Shown one piece after another: positions 25,879-34,476 of a stretch of 64,000 nt of DNA (within the stretch, counting starts at the first letter, position 1; each line of letters starts with the position of its first letter). The translations under genes were made by a program, and so were the position numbers. The stretch is from JBFWUW01 sp050247075 (GTDB taxonomy: Bacteria > Planctomycetota > Planctomycetia > Pirellulales > JBFWUW01). The DNA is taken from the NCBI GenBank assembly GCA_050247075.1, contig JBFWUW010000014.1:1-64000 (forward strand), read 5' to 3'. Under the pieces are notes generated by a model. That model did no database searches. It was given only the letters and a program-made list of their open reading frames with translations, and was not told the origin of the DNA.

Positions 25879-26269
25879 GAGTGTGGTTCCCTTCAAGATG
25901 GATCGCGGGGCCGATGTGCCCGGTGGAATGGCGGCTATCTTACGAGAAATTGGGCCGCCAAACAGCGCCCGGGCGATTGAATTGGCCGTTGAGAGCCGCT
26001 AGGGCATTTCGAGCAGGCCTTGGCCCCGACCGCGGAACAGCAGCCGGAACACCATGCGCGAAAAGCACTTACGAGGGTTCGCTCGCATCTTAATTCACGA
26101 TCGATTCAACAAAATTGGGCAAAGTTGGTTGCCCCGGCCGGGCCGCTCTGCCTAATATCGAAGGAGAGCCGACGAACGTGCGTCAGGTCGTTTTCAACGG
26201 CGTTGCCTGGCTTTCCCGCCGAGTTTCCCCCACCTGGCAGCCTTTCCAACTTCGACCGGAGTATTCCCC
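25879..26269. other. Divergent gap, 391 bases, with one candidate promoter
   Basis: No gene or repeat copy was identified. A possible promoter for the histone-like gene is described separately. A GTG at 26178 with a good ribosome binding site (AAGGAGAG) opens a frame that does not match the downstream gene and looks like an out-of-frame shadow. Confidence 0.4.
26132..26161 (+). promoter_or_regulatory. Candidate sigma-70 type promoter of the histone-like gene
   Basis: TTGCCC (26132-26137) and TAATAT (26156-26161) are separated by 18 bases, about 108 bases upstream of the GTG start. Match to consensus is moderate. Confidence 0.3.
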
Positions 26270-26806
26270 GTGGCCAAGCAAAAATCTCCGGGCAAAAAGG
26301 CCGCGGCCAAAGCCGCCAAAGGCAAGCCAAAGGCCGCGCCCAAACCGGGCAAGAAGGCCGCCTCTGGCAAGAAAGCGGCCAAAAGCGCGAGCAAGAACGC
26401 TGCCGCAGGTGCCAAGTCCGCCGCCGGCAAGTCCGCCAAGAAGCCGGCCAAGCCGCCGGTGAAGGCCCCGGCATCGTCGACGAAAGCCGCGCCGCCGGCC
26501 GCCAGCAAAGGCCCAGCCTACGTCTCGCTTGGCAGGCCCAAGGTCAACGTCGATGAGCCGCTGTTCATGTTGTTCAAGGAGGATTACGGCGCTCGCCAGT
26601 TGTTCGCCTTCCTGCGGGTGGAAACGGTTCGCGACCTCGAACAGTACGAGGCCGACGACATCGTGCGGCGGGCCACGTTGCCGATTCAAGAATCGGTAGA
26701 GCGCATCCGCGAAAAGCTGGCCGAAAAAAACCGCTACCTGGCAGGCGACGAGCAGTACCTCATTCGCTATCGCAAGCAGGCGCAGGCCTTGGCGGAGAAG
26801 GAGTAG
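26270..26806 (+). CDS. Histone H1-like Lys/Ala/Pro-rich tail fused to a small RpoA-CTD-like domain
   Basis: 178 residues with a GTG start. Residues 1-80 are almost only Lys, Ala, Pro, Ser and Gly (GKKAAAKAAKGKPKAAPKPG), as in bacterial histone H1-like proteins that bind DNA non-specifically. Residues about 85-178 are a normal folded domain: LFAFLRVETVRDLEQYEADD followed by SVERIREKLAEKN resembles the helix-hairpin-helix layout of the C-terminal domain of the RNA polymerase alpha subunit. That likeness is by eye only. A nucleoid or transcription-related role is inferred. It stands alone and is convergent with a secreted protein gene 16 bases away. Confidence 0.8.
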   Translation: MAKQKSPGKKAAAKAAKGKPKAAPKPGKKAASGKKAAKSASKNAAAGAKSAAGKSAKKPAKPPVKAPASSTKAAPPAASKGPAYVSLGRPKVNVDEPLFMLFKEDYGARQLFAFLRVETVRDLEQYEADDIVRRATLPIQESVERIREKLAEKNRYLAGDEQYLIRYRKQAQALAEKE

Positions 26807-26822
26807 GTTCTATCTTGCCGCT

Positions 26823-27479
26823 CTACGGACGGCGTCCAGGGCGGCCTGGCTTTGTCGCGGGCTGGGGCAGGGGCTCTTTCACCCTCGGCTCCGTCGCGTC
26901 ATGGCTCTTCTTCAGCCGCGCGGTGAAGGCCGCGGATGTGTACAACCGGCCGGTTGGTTTGGTGAAATCCTTGTCTGGCGGGCTATTGGTGAGTGAGCCC
27001 GCCAGGTCCGCGCCTTGGTTGGTGGTGGTCAGCGTTTTCAGCATTTTGCTGGGATCGGGCCAGGATAAAACGTCCCGCAAAAACTGTTGCCCCTCGGGCA
27101 GCGCAATCATGCGGTCGAGCCGGTCATAGACACCTTGCCGAGAGCCGATTCCGTTCAGGGCCTTTTTGGCGGAAGGCGAACGAAGCTGCTTGACGAGCGG
27201 GTCTCCGTCGGCCGGCACCAGCTTGAGGATGTCCGCCTGATCGGGAACCTTCCAACCCGCCTTGGCCAACTCGTCAAAGATCGGTTTGATGTCGGCCTGC
27301 GAGATCAGTTCGCTGGGCTTACGGCGAGCCTCCTTGAATTGGCCTTGGACAATCTTCTCCACTTCCGGCCACTTGGGACGCGTCGACTTGACGGGTTCCG
27401 CGGCGGCCAACGACAGGCAGGCCAATCCAGTCCATAAGGCAACCGCCAGATTCATCGTCTGCTTGAGAATCAATTTCAT
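26823..27479 (-). CDS. Secreted hypothetical protein
   Basis: 218 residues with a signal peptide (MKLILKQTMNLAVALWTGLA, cleavage likely near SLAAA-EP). The mature part is hydrophilic; WPEVEKIVQGQFKEARRKPS and DILKLVPADGDPLVKQL are helical. A Pro/Lys-rich tail (EPLPQPATKPGRPGRRP) ends the protein. No family is recognised. The open frame continues 33 codons upstream, but ATG 27477-27479 starts the signal peptide. It is divergent from the small gene at 27687. Confidence 0.75.
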   Translation of the reverse strand: MKLILKQTMNLAVALWTGLACLSLAAAEPVKSTRPKWPEVEKIVQGQFKEARRKPSELISQADIKPIFDELAKAGWKVPDQADILKLVPADGDPLVKQLRSPSAKKALNGIGSRQGVYDRLDRMIALPEGQQFLRDVLSWPDPSKMLKTLTTTNQGADLAGSLTNSPPDKDFTKPTGRLYTSAAFTARLKKSHDATEPRVKEPLPQPATKPGRPGRRP

Positions 27480-27686
27480 AGCGACTCTCCCATGGACCGC
27501 GTAGTAGGTTCCGCCTGCCGGGTGGAACCTGGACCCGAAGGGCACACAACCAGCGGCGCAAGTTCCTTCCGACATCACAAACCTACCTTCTTTTCAGCGA
27601 TCAATCCGCCCCGTCGTGCATGGTTGCCCACGGCTCATTCTGTTAAATTGGCCCGATTGAGCAACAAACTCCCGGCTGACCGCCGT

Positions 27687-27989
27687 ATGGCTGTAAACGT
27701 CTATCCCGTCGATCGGCCCCAAGTCCCTCCTCGATCCATGTCGGATCGTTTTCGCACCGATATTGCCTATTTCATGAGTTTGCCGGGTGAGCCGGGTGTA
27801 CCGGTTCTGCCGGCGGGGGAATATTGGATTAGCAGCGACCAGGCCCGCCTGTGGTTGGACGACGGCGTGATCTCGCTGGTGTCGCCTTTGGATAGCGAAA
27901 ACCGCACCGACGTGGAATTGTCGGAAGAGCACGAGGCCTGGCTGGAGTGGATGCTGGCCCACGATATCCAACACGTTCGCCTCGGCTGA
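27687..27989 (+). CDS. Small conserved-looking hypothetical protein
   Basis: 100 residues from ATG 27687, or 83 from ATG 27738 (MSDRFRTDIAYFMSLPG). The C-terminal half is acidic and compact (ISSDQARLWLDDGVISLVSP, then EEHEAWLEWMLAHDIQHVRL). No family is recognised. It sits directly upstream of the PhnP-like hydrolase, ending 30 bases before that gene's chosen start, so the two are probably co-transcribed. Confidence 0.65.
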   Translation: MAVNVYPVDRPQVPPRSMSDRFRTDIAYFMSLPGEPGVPVLPAGEYWISSDQARLWLDDGVISLVSPLDSENRTDVELSEEHEAWLEWMLAHDIQHVRLG

Positions 27990-28019
27990 TTGATACGTCT
28001 TTATCACCGAACCGCTCCC

Positions 28020-28826
28020 GTGCCCGAATCTCATTCTTCATCGTCGCTGGCCGGCCAGCTCGTCTTCTTGGGGACCGGCACTTCCGTGGGCGTGCCGATG
28101 ATCGGCTGCGAATGCACGGTCTGTCAAAGCACTGATCCCCGCAATTCCCGCACGCGGTGCGGGGTGGTCCTGGGCCTGCCCGAGGGGACGTTGCTCGTCG
28201 ATACGCCGCCCGAGCTGCGGCTGCAACTGGTCCGTGAGAAGATCGGCCTGGTGCATGCCGTGCTCTACACGCACGAACATGCCGACCATCTCTATGGGCT
28301 GGATGACGTGCGGCTGTTTCCCCTGAAGTTGGGCAAGCACCTCCCCCTGTATTGCGAAGCCCCGGTCGAGGCCCGTATTCGCCGGGCTTACGATTATTGT
28401 TTTTCGGACCTGGCGGCCAAACTCCCCGCGGGCGGTGTGCCGCGGGTGGAATTCGAGCGGATTACGACCGAGCCTTTTAGCCTGTTAGGCATGCGCGTCA
28501 TTCCCATCCGGCTGCGGCATGGCCGGGGCGACGTGTTGGGCTTTCGATTTGGCAACGTGGCCTATTGCACCGATGTCAGCGAAATCCCCGCCGACAGTTG
28601 GCCCCTGCTGGCCGGCCTGGACGTGCTGATTTTGGATGCCCTGCGGCCGCGCCCGCACCCCACCCACTTTTCACTGGAAGAAGCCATCGCCGCCGCCGAA
28701 AAGATCGCCGCGAGGCGAACGATCTTCACCCACATGTCGCACGAGCTGGACCATGCCGCCACTTGCGCGGCCCTGCCCGCCAGTATGGAGCTCGCCTACG
28801 ACGGGTTACGCGTGCCGTTGGCGTAA
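28020..28826 (+). CDS. PhnP-like metallo-beta-lactamase fold hydrolase
   Basis: 268 residues with a GTG start at 28020 (a TTG at 27990 is possible). The MBL metal motif THEHADH is at 84-90, and ECTVCQS with C30, C32 and C35 gives the CxCxxC cluster that binds an extra structural zinc in PhnP-type phosphodiesterases. The opening block FLGTGTSVGVPMIGCEC and the later TDVSEIP and HMSHELDH segments fit that group. PhnP cleaves cyclic phosphodiesters such as 5-phosphoribosyl 1,2-cyclic phosphate, but no phn genes are nearby, so the substrate is open. It is convergent with the histidine kinase, six bases apart. Confidence 0.88.
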   Translation: MPESHSSSSLAGQLVFLGTGTSVGVPMIGCECTVCQSTDPRNSRTRCGVVLGLPEGTLLVDTPPELRLQLVREKIGLVHAVLYTHEHADHLYGLDDVRLFPLKLGKHLPLYCEAPVEARIRRAYDYCFSDLAAKLPAGGVPRVEFERITTEPFSLLGMRVIPIRLRHGRGDVLGFRFGNVAYCTDVSEIPADSWPLLAGLDVLILDALRPRPHPTHFSLEEAIAAAEKIAARRTIFTHMSHELDHAATCAALPASMELAYDGLRVPLA

Positions 28827-28832
28827 AAATTC

Positions 28833-30125
28833 CTAGGCAACCGGCACGCCCGCCAGAATGGACGACACGTCACTGTTCATGCAGCGTTGTTGTTGCCGCA
28901 GATCGGTCGATAGCACACGCGTCGCGGGCAAGCCAGCCTGGGGATCTCCCGGTAGCGCGCCCGATTGGGCGTTTTCCCCCAAGCAAGCCAGCAACGCGGG
29001 CAGGGCCGCCGCTTGTGGCCATTCGCCGACGATGTTCAGTTCAATGTCGGGCGCGGCGCTGGTCGCTGGCGAGCGGCGGAATTCGTTCCATTCCGCCTTG
29101 ATCTGGCCGACAGTCTCAACCGCGTGGGAATGTCCACCGGCGATAAGCAACTGCCAGCCGCGCGGCGTGGACTGCCAGACCAGATCATTCCAACGCACGA
29201 TATGATGCAAGAACTCATCGACGGCCACGGCACGGCGCGGTTCGCTGGTATCGTCGATCTGGGCTTGTATCAGCGAGACCGGCTCTGCCGCCGCGGATTT
29301 CGACAGCATGGCCAGATAGCCCATCGCTGCTGCTTGGGGCGTTGCCCGCGGCACGGTGAAAGAAAAGGTGCTGCCTTCGCCAGGGTTACTGGCCAACATG
29401 ATTTCGCCCAGGTTGATGGTGGCCAACTGCCGGGCCACGGCCAAGCCAAGGCCAAAGCCCTTGGTGCTGGAGCGGTTGGGCGTATCAAGCTGCGTGAAAC
29501 GCTCGAAGATGCGGCTGGCTTGATCGGCGTCGATGCCTGGGCCGTCGTCGCTGACGCCCATCACGACTTCGTGGGCGTTGGCCACCCTCGACCAGATTTG
29601 CACGCAGCCGCCAGGCTCCGAAAACTTGAACGCATTGGCCGCCAGATTGGCCAGCAGCCGCCGCACCAGTTCGGCGTCGCAATACAGGGCCGGCAGACCA
29701 TCGCCAAGATCAATTTCCAGGGCGATCCCTTTCAGCATCGCCTTGCGCTGCAGGCCCGGTTTAAGGCATTTCACCAGATCGGCGGCGCGGCACGGCTTGC
29801 GCCGGGCAGAGAACAGGCCGCTCTCAAACTTGCCCAGGTCCAACAGGTCGTCCACCAGCAGCGTCAGGTCGTCGTCGCGGTCGATGATTTGGTCCAGATA
29901 TCGCCGCTGCGCCTCGGCCACGGAACCGGCCAGCCCATCCCGCAGGATCGAGGCGTACTCGCGAATCACCGTCAGCGGCGTGCGAAATTCGTGCGATACG
30001 TTGTCGATGAACCGCTCGGCCACGGCGGTCAGTTCGGCCACCCGGCCTTCCAGTTGCACGCAGCGGGCTTGTAATTCAGCCAGTCGCGGATCGTTCTCGA
30101 GGTGGTGCATGGCGGATCGGTTCAT
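28833..30125 (-). CDS. Soluble sensor histidine kinase
   Basis: 430 residues from ATG 30123-30125; ATG 30108-30110 is an alternative. Short N-terminal coiled coil (RLAELQARCVQLEGRVAELT), then the dimerisation/H-box ERFIDNVSHEFRTPLTVI with phospho-acceptor H45, N-box NLAANAFKFSEPGG, G1 DDGPGID and G2 GFGLGLAVAR. No transmembrane helix or PAS domain, so it must take its signal in the cytoplasm or through a partner. After the ATPase domain there are about 150 extra residues (from MLSKSAAAEPVSLIQAQIDD) of unknown fold. No response regulator gene is adjacent, so it is an orphan. Confidence 0.92.
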   Translation of the reverse strand: MNRSAMHHLENDPRLAELQARCVQLEGRVAELTAVAERFIDNVSHEFRTPLTVIREYASILRDGLAGSVAEAQRRYLDQIIDRDDDLTLLVDDLLDLGKFESGLFSARRKPCRAADLVKCLKPGLQRKAMLKGIALEIDLGDGLPALYCDAELVRRLLANLAANAFKFSEPGGCVQIWSRVANAHEVVMGVSDDGPGIDADQASRIFERFTQLDTPNRSSTKGFGLGLAVARQLATINLGEIMLASNPGEGSTFSFTVPRATPQAAAMGYLAMLSKSAAAEPVSLIQAQIDDTSEPRRAVAVDEFLHHIVRWNDLVWQSTPRGWQLLIAGGHSHAVETVGQIKAEWNEFRRSPATSAAPDIELNIVGEWPQAAALPALLACLGENAQSGALPGDPQAGLPATRVLSTDLRQQQRCMNSDVSSILAGVPVA

Positions 30126-30447
30126 TAGGTTCGCGGAGACGGCACGCAAATTGCGTTGGCCTACGGTATGCGTTACAGAAACCTAGCTCGAAATTCGACC
30201 AACCCTGGCCTGCGTGGGGCACGGCTAAATGCCCCCATTGGGGCCGAAATGGCCACGGGGTGGACCGGGCATGGCTCTGGATCGCCGTTCTTCAATAGCG
30301 ATGAGGCGAAAGGTCAACATGGGGCGGGTTGGCCACAGGCGCGCCATGACGCACGTTTTTCCCCGATTGTGCCGCGTGATGGGCCAATTCGCACAGGCGA
30401 CGGCGAGGACCAACCGCTCGGCGGATGGAGCCTGCTGGGAATGGGCT

Positions 30448-30456
30448 TGGTATAAT
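30448..30456 (+). promoter_or_regulatory. Extended -10 promoter element
   Basis: TGGTATAAT is a perfect extended -10 (TG-n-TATAAT). It lies about 34 bases upstream of the ATG at 30490. No good -35 is present, as expected for extended -10 promoters. The rest of the 364-base gap (30126-30489) shows no other feature. Confidence 0.6.
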
Positions 30457-30489
30457 CTAGACATCCGATGCAATGGCTGATGAGGATTG

Positions 30490-31863
30490 ATGATGTTCAA
30501 TGGTTGTGCCCGTTCCGCCATGATCCCCCCCGTCCGCCGGTCACGCGTCGTTTTGGCCTGCTGGTTGTGCGCCGTCGCCGCGTTGGCGCTGGCTGCCGCC
30601 TGCTCGCTGTTGACAACGCCCGCTTTGGCCGACGAATGGGAATCGGCACCCATCAGCTATTCCCAGGCCCAACCCGACAACGCGGTCTCTCAACTGCAAG
30701 CACGGCTCGAGGCGGGCGAATCGCAACTGGCTTACGAATCCCACTTCGGCTACTTGCGGTCATTCTTGAAAGAGCTGGGTGTGCCAGAATCGTCGCAAAT
30801 GCTGGTCTTTTCCAAGACCAGTTTGCAGCGGCAGAGAATCTCGCCCAGGACGCCGCGGGCCTTGTATTTCAATGACGAGGCTTACGTCGGCTTCTGCCAA
30901 TATGGCGATGTCCTGGAAGTCTCCGTCGCCGACGCCAAGCTGGGGACCGTGTTTTACACGCTGCCGCAAGAGGAGGTGGAACACCCAATCATCCGCCGCC
31001 AGACCGACAACTGCCTGCTGTGCCATGCTTCGTCGCAAACGCACGGTGTGCCGGGGCACGTTGTCCGCTCGGTCTATGCCGACCCGGCCGGCCAGCCCAT
31101 TCTTTCGTCGGGAACGTTTCGCATCGACCATACCAGTCCGCTCAAGAACCGCTGGGGAGGCTGGTACGTCACGGGTATGCATGGTGAGCAAAAGCACCTG
31201 GGCAACATGGTGGTCCGCGGCCGCCAGCAGCCAGAGCAAATCGACAATTCCGCCGGCCAGAACCAGACCGAACTCGACGAGCGGGTAGACCGCGAGAATT
31301 ACCTGTCGCCCCACAGCGATATCGTGGCGCTGATGGTGCTCGAGCATCAGGCCGAGGCGCACAATTGCTTGACGCGGGCCAGCTTTGAAACGCGGATCGC
31401 CTTGGAGCACGAAGCCGGCCTGAACCGCGAATTGAAGATGCCTCCCGGCCATCGCTGGGAAAGCACCACCAGCCGCATTCGCTCGGTGGGCGAACCGTTG
31501 GTCAAGTACCTGTTGTTTAGCGAGGAAGCGCCGCTGACGGCCTCTATCCGCGGTACGTCGGAATACGCGGCCGAGTTTGCCGCCATCGGCCCGCGAGATC
31601 CGCAAAGCCGCTCGCTGCGCGATTTCGATTTGCAACGGCGGCTGTTCAAGTACCCTTGCAGCTACCTGATCTACTCCCCCTCGTTCGATGCCCTGCCGGA
31701 CGAAGTCCGCGACTACGTGCTGCAACGAATGTGGGACATTCTTCAAGGAACGGACAGCAGCCAGGAATTCGCGCATCTCACCGCCGAGGACCGCCAGGCT
31801 ATTCTGGAAATTCTACGGGCGACCAAGCCCAATCTGCCCGCCTACTGGCAAGAAAAGCCGTAG
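30490..31863 (+). CDS. Exported CXXCH protein, possible c-type cytochrome
   Basis: 457 residues. A signal peptide or anchor runs over residues 19-48 (VVLACWLCAVAALALAAACS). A single CLLCH motif at 175-179 (TDNCLLCHASSQTHGVPGH) would bind one heme c. The region between (QRISPRTPRALYFNDEAYVG) and SGTFRIDHTSPLKNRWGGWY are distinctive but I do not recognise a named family with certainty. GAGG at 30482-30485 serves as ribosome binding site. Electron transfer in the periplasm is inferred. Its TAG stop codon is the TAG of a family B repeat. Confidence 0.85.
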   Translation: MMFNGCARSAMIPPVRRSRVVLACWLCAVAALALAAACSLLTTPALADEWESAPISYSQAQPDNAVSQLQARLEAGESQLAYESHFGYLRSFLKELGVPESSQMLVFSKTSLQRQRISPRTPRALYFNDEAYVGFCQYGDVLEVSVADAKLGTVFYTLPQEEVEHPIIRRQTDNCLLCHASSQTHGVPGHVVRSVYADPAGQPILSSGTFRIDHTSPLKNRWGGWYVTGMHGEQKHLGNMVVRGRQQPEQIDNSAGQNQTELDERVDRENYLSPHSDIVALMVLEHQAEAHNCLTRASFETRIALEHEAGLNRELKMPPGHRWESTTSRIRSVGEPLVKYLLFSEEAPLTASIRGTSEYAAEFAAIGPRDPQSRSLRDFDLQRRLFKYPCSYLIYSPSFDALPDEVRDYVLQRMWDILQGTDSSQEFAHLTAEDRQAILEILRATKPNLPAYWQEKP

Positions 31864-32012
31864 GGTGGGACAAGCGGACATCGGCTCTGCCATTTGAATA
31901 CGGCGTACCCGCGATGTCCCACCGATTGTAGCCGCCAGCGCGAGGAATGGTGGGACATCGCGGGCACACCATTGCCCGGTGGCCGGGCCTCATGCCGCTT
32001 GTCCCACCCTAC
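31860..32012. repeat. Family B repeat, copy 2 (supplies the stop codon of the upstream gene)
   Basis: 153 bp, GTAGGGTGGGACAAGCGG at the left end and its inverted complement at the right, with the inner pair CGCGATGTCCCACC and GGTGGGACATCGCG. The TAG at 31861-31863 is the stop of the CXXCH protein. The rest of the gap to 32206 holds no other feature. Confidence 0.92.
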
Positions 32013-32206
32013 GAGACTCCTGCCCCCTCGCGGCCGGTGCCGTTTCGCGAAACGAAACGCGACATAATTCGTCTCTCTAATTCATTCATCGTCTCGACAG
32101 GCGCCAGACGGACGTATCAGACCCTTTCGACCGGTCACGCGCTGGCCATCCATCACGCTGAGTTTTGCCGCTTCCAATGCCCGCGCCCCAGCGGGATACT
32201 GTCGGC

Positions 32207-32644
32207 ATGGATGAAACACAGCCAACGCGATCAAAGCGGTATCGTCCCGCCTTCCGGCGAGCCTTTCTCACAACAACGGCGGTCGTTGGCGCATTCAACG
32301 CGGCCCTCTTCCTGTACTTCTTGTCACTTCCCGACGACGGGTCCATTCTTGTCATGGGGGAATGGGGATCTTGGACCGTGAGAGGGAGAGTCACACCAGA
32401 TTGGTATGCCGTCTTGGATATCGTAAATTTTCCAGGCAGATTCATTGGCAGGAGTTGCCTTAACCAACTGGGCCTATGGTTACCGAATCAAGTGTCCTCC
32501 GTCCTATTCAATCAGATCGCCGGCACGTTGTTTTGGGGATGCATCGCCATGGTGATCGAGGGTATCGGGGCCGCAATACTTGAATCAAACCAGTCCCGCT
32601 CAACACGCTCGAATGACGATGACCCTGCGTCGCGCGATTCCTAG
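32207..32644 (+). CDS. Small membrane protein
   Basis: 145 residues with two hydrophobic helices, about 21-42 (LTTTAVVGAFNAALFLYFLS) and about 95-125 (VSSVLFNQIAGTLFWGCIAM). The loop between contains GEWGSWTVRGRVTPDWYAVL. Both ends are charged. ATG 32207 is chosen; an ATG at 32177 in the same frame would add ten residues. Not recognised as a known family. Confidence 0.6.
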   Translation: MDETQPTRSKRYRPAFRRAFLTTTAVVGAFNAALFLYFLSLPDDGSILVMGEWGSWTVRGRVTPDWYAVLDIVNFPGRFIGRSCLNQLGLWLPNQVSSVLFNQIAGTLFWGCIAMVIEGIGAAILESNQSRSTRSNDDDPASRDS

Positions 32645-32711
32645 CACCGTAACATTGTTGCCGCGGGATGCCGCTGAAGATTCGGTACGAAACAACTTCC
32701 CCAATTGGCTT

Positions 32712-32811
32712 CCTCTCGCGGTACTCCGGGAGAGGGTTGGGGAGGGGGGGATATGGCGAAATAGACGCCATCAGCCGGTCCTCACCCCGGCCCTCTCCCA
32801 AAAGGAGAGGG
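32712..32811. repeat. Degenerate CCCTCTCC palindromes
   Basis: Two hairpins: CCTCTCGCGG-TACT-CCGGGAGAGG (32712-32735, one mismatch) and CCCTCTCC-CAAAA-GGAGAGGG (32791-32811). They are related to the palindromes at 5954 and 24786. They lie between convergent genes. Confidence 0.65.
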
Positions 32812-32891
32812 AGTTATTTCATGTCGCATCCTAACATGGAGGAATCAGCCACAAATCAGGACGCCCGGCGGCCTGCAACCGCCATCCCCGT

Positions 32892-34106
32892 TTAGCCCCC
32901 ACCCGGCTTTCGCTCTGGCGGCGGGGAGAGTTTAATGTGGATCTCTTGCCGGTCGGTCGATGGCCAGGCGGGCCGCGTCAGGATGATGCCTTGCACTTCC
33001 TCGCCGGGGCGGGCTATCCGGCGCGCAAAGCCAGCAAAGACCGCGTGAATGACGCGTTCCGCCGGATAGGCGGGGACGTTGAGATCTTGCGTGGACCAAT
33101 CAGAAAGCGGCAGCCGATAGCGTCCGCGGGCCGCGTTTTCGCACACGGCTTGCGCCTCGGGCGGCAATCGCTGGCGGGCCTCGGCGCTGATCTCCAGATA
33201 GCCCTTGAGCGTATTGCCAGAGTACAGCGACGCCGAGAGATAGGCATCCCACAGGCCCCAAAAGCTCAGCATCGGCATGATCCCAAAGGCCAGCAGAGCT
33301 AACCGCTGGACCCACGCCCCGCGGCCCCATAGCAGCTCGCGAAACGAAACGTGCGGTGATCTGGCGAACAGGACGATCGTGGCCAATGGCATGGCGATGT
33401 TCCAAGGCCAAACGACGGTATTCCAGTCGTGCCCCCAGGGCCCAATCGAAAGCATGATCATGCCGTGCATCAGGCAGATCAAACCGGCGGCCACGTTGCG
33501 CAGCCGCGGCACCAGCAGGGCCAATCCCACGGCGGCCTCCACCAGGGGAATGGCATACGCCAGATTGGCCGTTAAAGAAGAGACCTCGCGGCCCACGAAC
33601 GGCTCGACCAGCCAGGGATAAACGGTATGCACAAAACTGGCATTGGCTTTTTGCACGCCGCTCCAAAAATACGTGCCGGCCACAATCAGGCGGCAGGCGT
33701 TTAGCCCGCCGGCGCGGACGGCCTCGCCGCGGCCAGCCAGCCCCAGGCAAGCCAACATGCAGACGTACTGGTAGGTCCAAGGTTGCCAGCGCGATTGGTC
33801 CCACAGGCTCCACACCGCGGCCAACCCCACGAAGGCCGCCACCGGCCAGCCCGACCGCCGCCAGATGATAATCGCGGCCAGGCCGGCAAACATCAAGGCG
33901 TACAACACGGCCGTCAACGCGGGGGGGAGTTCGGGCAGGCCGCTCCACACGGGTGCCCGCGGATAAAGGCGCGGGCCACACCACAGACGCGGGCAGAGAG
34001 CCAACCCGGCCGCGCAGCCGCCGGCGATAATAGCCCGCGTCCACAAGATGCGCTGTTCGTCGCCGTCAGCCGGCGGGGGGCGGTTGGCCGATCGGTCGCG
34101 GTTCAT
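32892..34106 (-). CDS. Multi-pass membrane protein, DoxX/HTTM-like
   Basis: 404 residues with about eight membrane helices in the first 300 residues and a soluble C-terminal part of about 100 residues. CRLIVAGTYFWSGVQKANAS and YAIPLVEAAVGLALLVPRLR recall DoxX/MauE-like or vitamin K-dependent carboxylase-like (HTTM) membrane proteins, but the match is by feel only. ATG 34104-34106 is chosen since the frame upstream runs into a family A repeat that ends six bases before the start; consequently no ribosome binding site is visible. Function unknown. Confidence 0.7.
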   Translation of the reverse strand: MNRDRSANRPPPADGDEQRILWTRAIIAGGCAAGLALCPRLWCGPRLYPRAPVWSGLPELPPALTAVLYALMFAGLAAIIIWRRSGWPVAAFVGLAAVWSLWDQSRWQPWTYQYVCMLACLGLAGRGEAVRAGGLNACRLIVAGTYFWSGVQKANASFVHTVYPWLVEPFVGREVSSLTANLAYAIPLVEAAVGLALLVPRLRNVAAGLICLMHGMIMLSIGPWGHDWNTVVWPWNIAMPLATIVLFARSPHVSFRELLWGRGAWVQRLALLAFGIMPMLSFWGLWDAYLSASLYSGNTLKGYLEISAEARQRLPPEAQAVCENAARGRYRLPLSDWSTQDLNVPAYPAERVIHAVFAGFARRIARPGEEVQGIILTRPAWPSTDRQEIHIKLSPPPERKPGGG

Positions 34107-34111
34107 GGGTT

Positions 34112-34132
34112 GTAGGAGGCGATTCGATCGCC
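34112..34132 (+). repeat. Family A palindrome, single copy next to a gene start
   Basis: GTAGGAGGCGATTCGATCGC then C: foot GTAGGA, arms GGCGAT and ATCGCC, loop TCG instead of TCC. It lies five bases upstream of the minus-strand ATG at 34106 and replaces its normal ribosome binding site region. Confidence 0.75.
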
Positions 34133-34229
34133 GAGGAATCTGATGAGTCTTGACAAACAATATCGGCGGCTGCCGGGTTCTTGGTGCTATCGTCGAATGT
34201 TGGCTGGAGTGCAGGGTAGCTGGAGCGCA

Positions 34230-34369
34230 GGGTGGCTGGCGTCTGACCAACGGGAAGGCCCAGCGGAGTGGTATTCCAACCAGAAAAGCCGATGGACGCC
34301 GCCCCTGGGCAACCCGGTTGGATCATCAACTCAACTGGGCCATTCGCTGCGCTGCTGACCCAGCCACCC
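34230..34369. repeat. Family C repeat, copy 1
   Basis: 140 bp with terminal inverted repeat GGGTGGCTGG and CCAGCCACCC. Near-identical copies of 139 and 140 bp are at 39559-39697 and 62756-62895 in the opposite orientation. No coding capacity. The length is constant, as for a non-autonomous mobile element. Confidence 0.88.
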
Positions 34370-34427
34370 CTCACCACGGCAAAGTTGGTGGGCTGTTTCG
34401 CTACCGGATTTGTCAGTCAATACTCAT

Positions 34428-34447
34428 TAGGAGCCGTCTCCGACGGC
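34428..34447 (+). repeat. Family A palindrome, type 3
   Basis: TAGGAGCCGTCTCCGACGGC: arms GCCGTC and GACGGC around loop TCC. It has the same foot and loop as types 1 and 2 but different arms. A second copy is at 45009-45028. Confidence 0.75.
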
Positions 34448-34476
34448 GACGATGCGGCTGCCGAAGAATCAGGTGT

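Noticed and set aside
26178..26461. Frame starting at GTG 26178 after a good ribosome binding site
   Set aside because: It overlaps the histone-like gene out of frame and is Pro/Arg-rich, the expected shadow of its Lys/Ala codons.
28965..30074. 369-residue plus-strand open frame
   Set aside because: Antisense to a histidine kinase with all catalytic motifs intact; composition is the Gln/Arg/His-rich type expected of a shadow.
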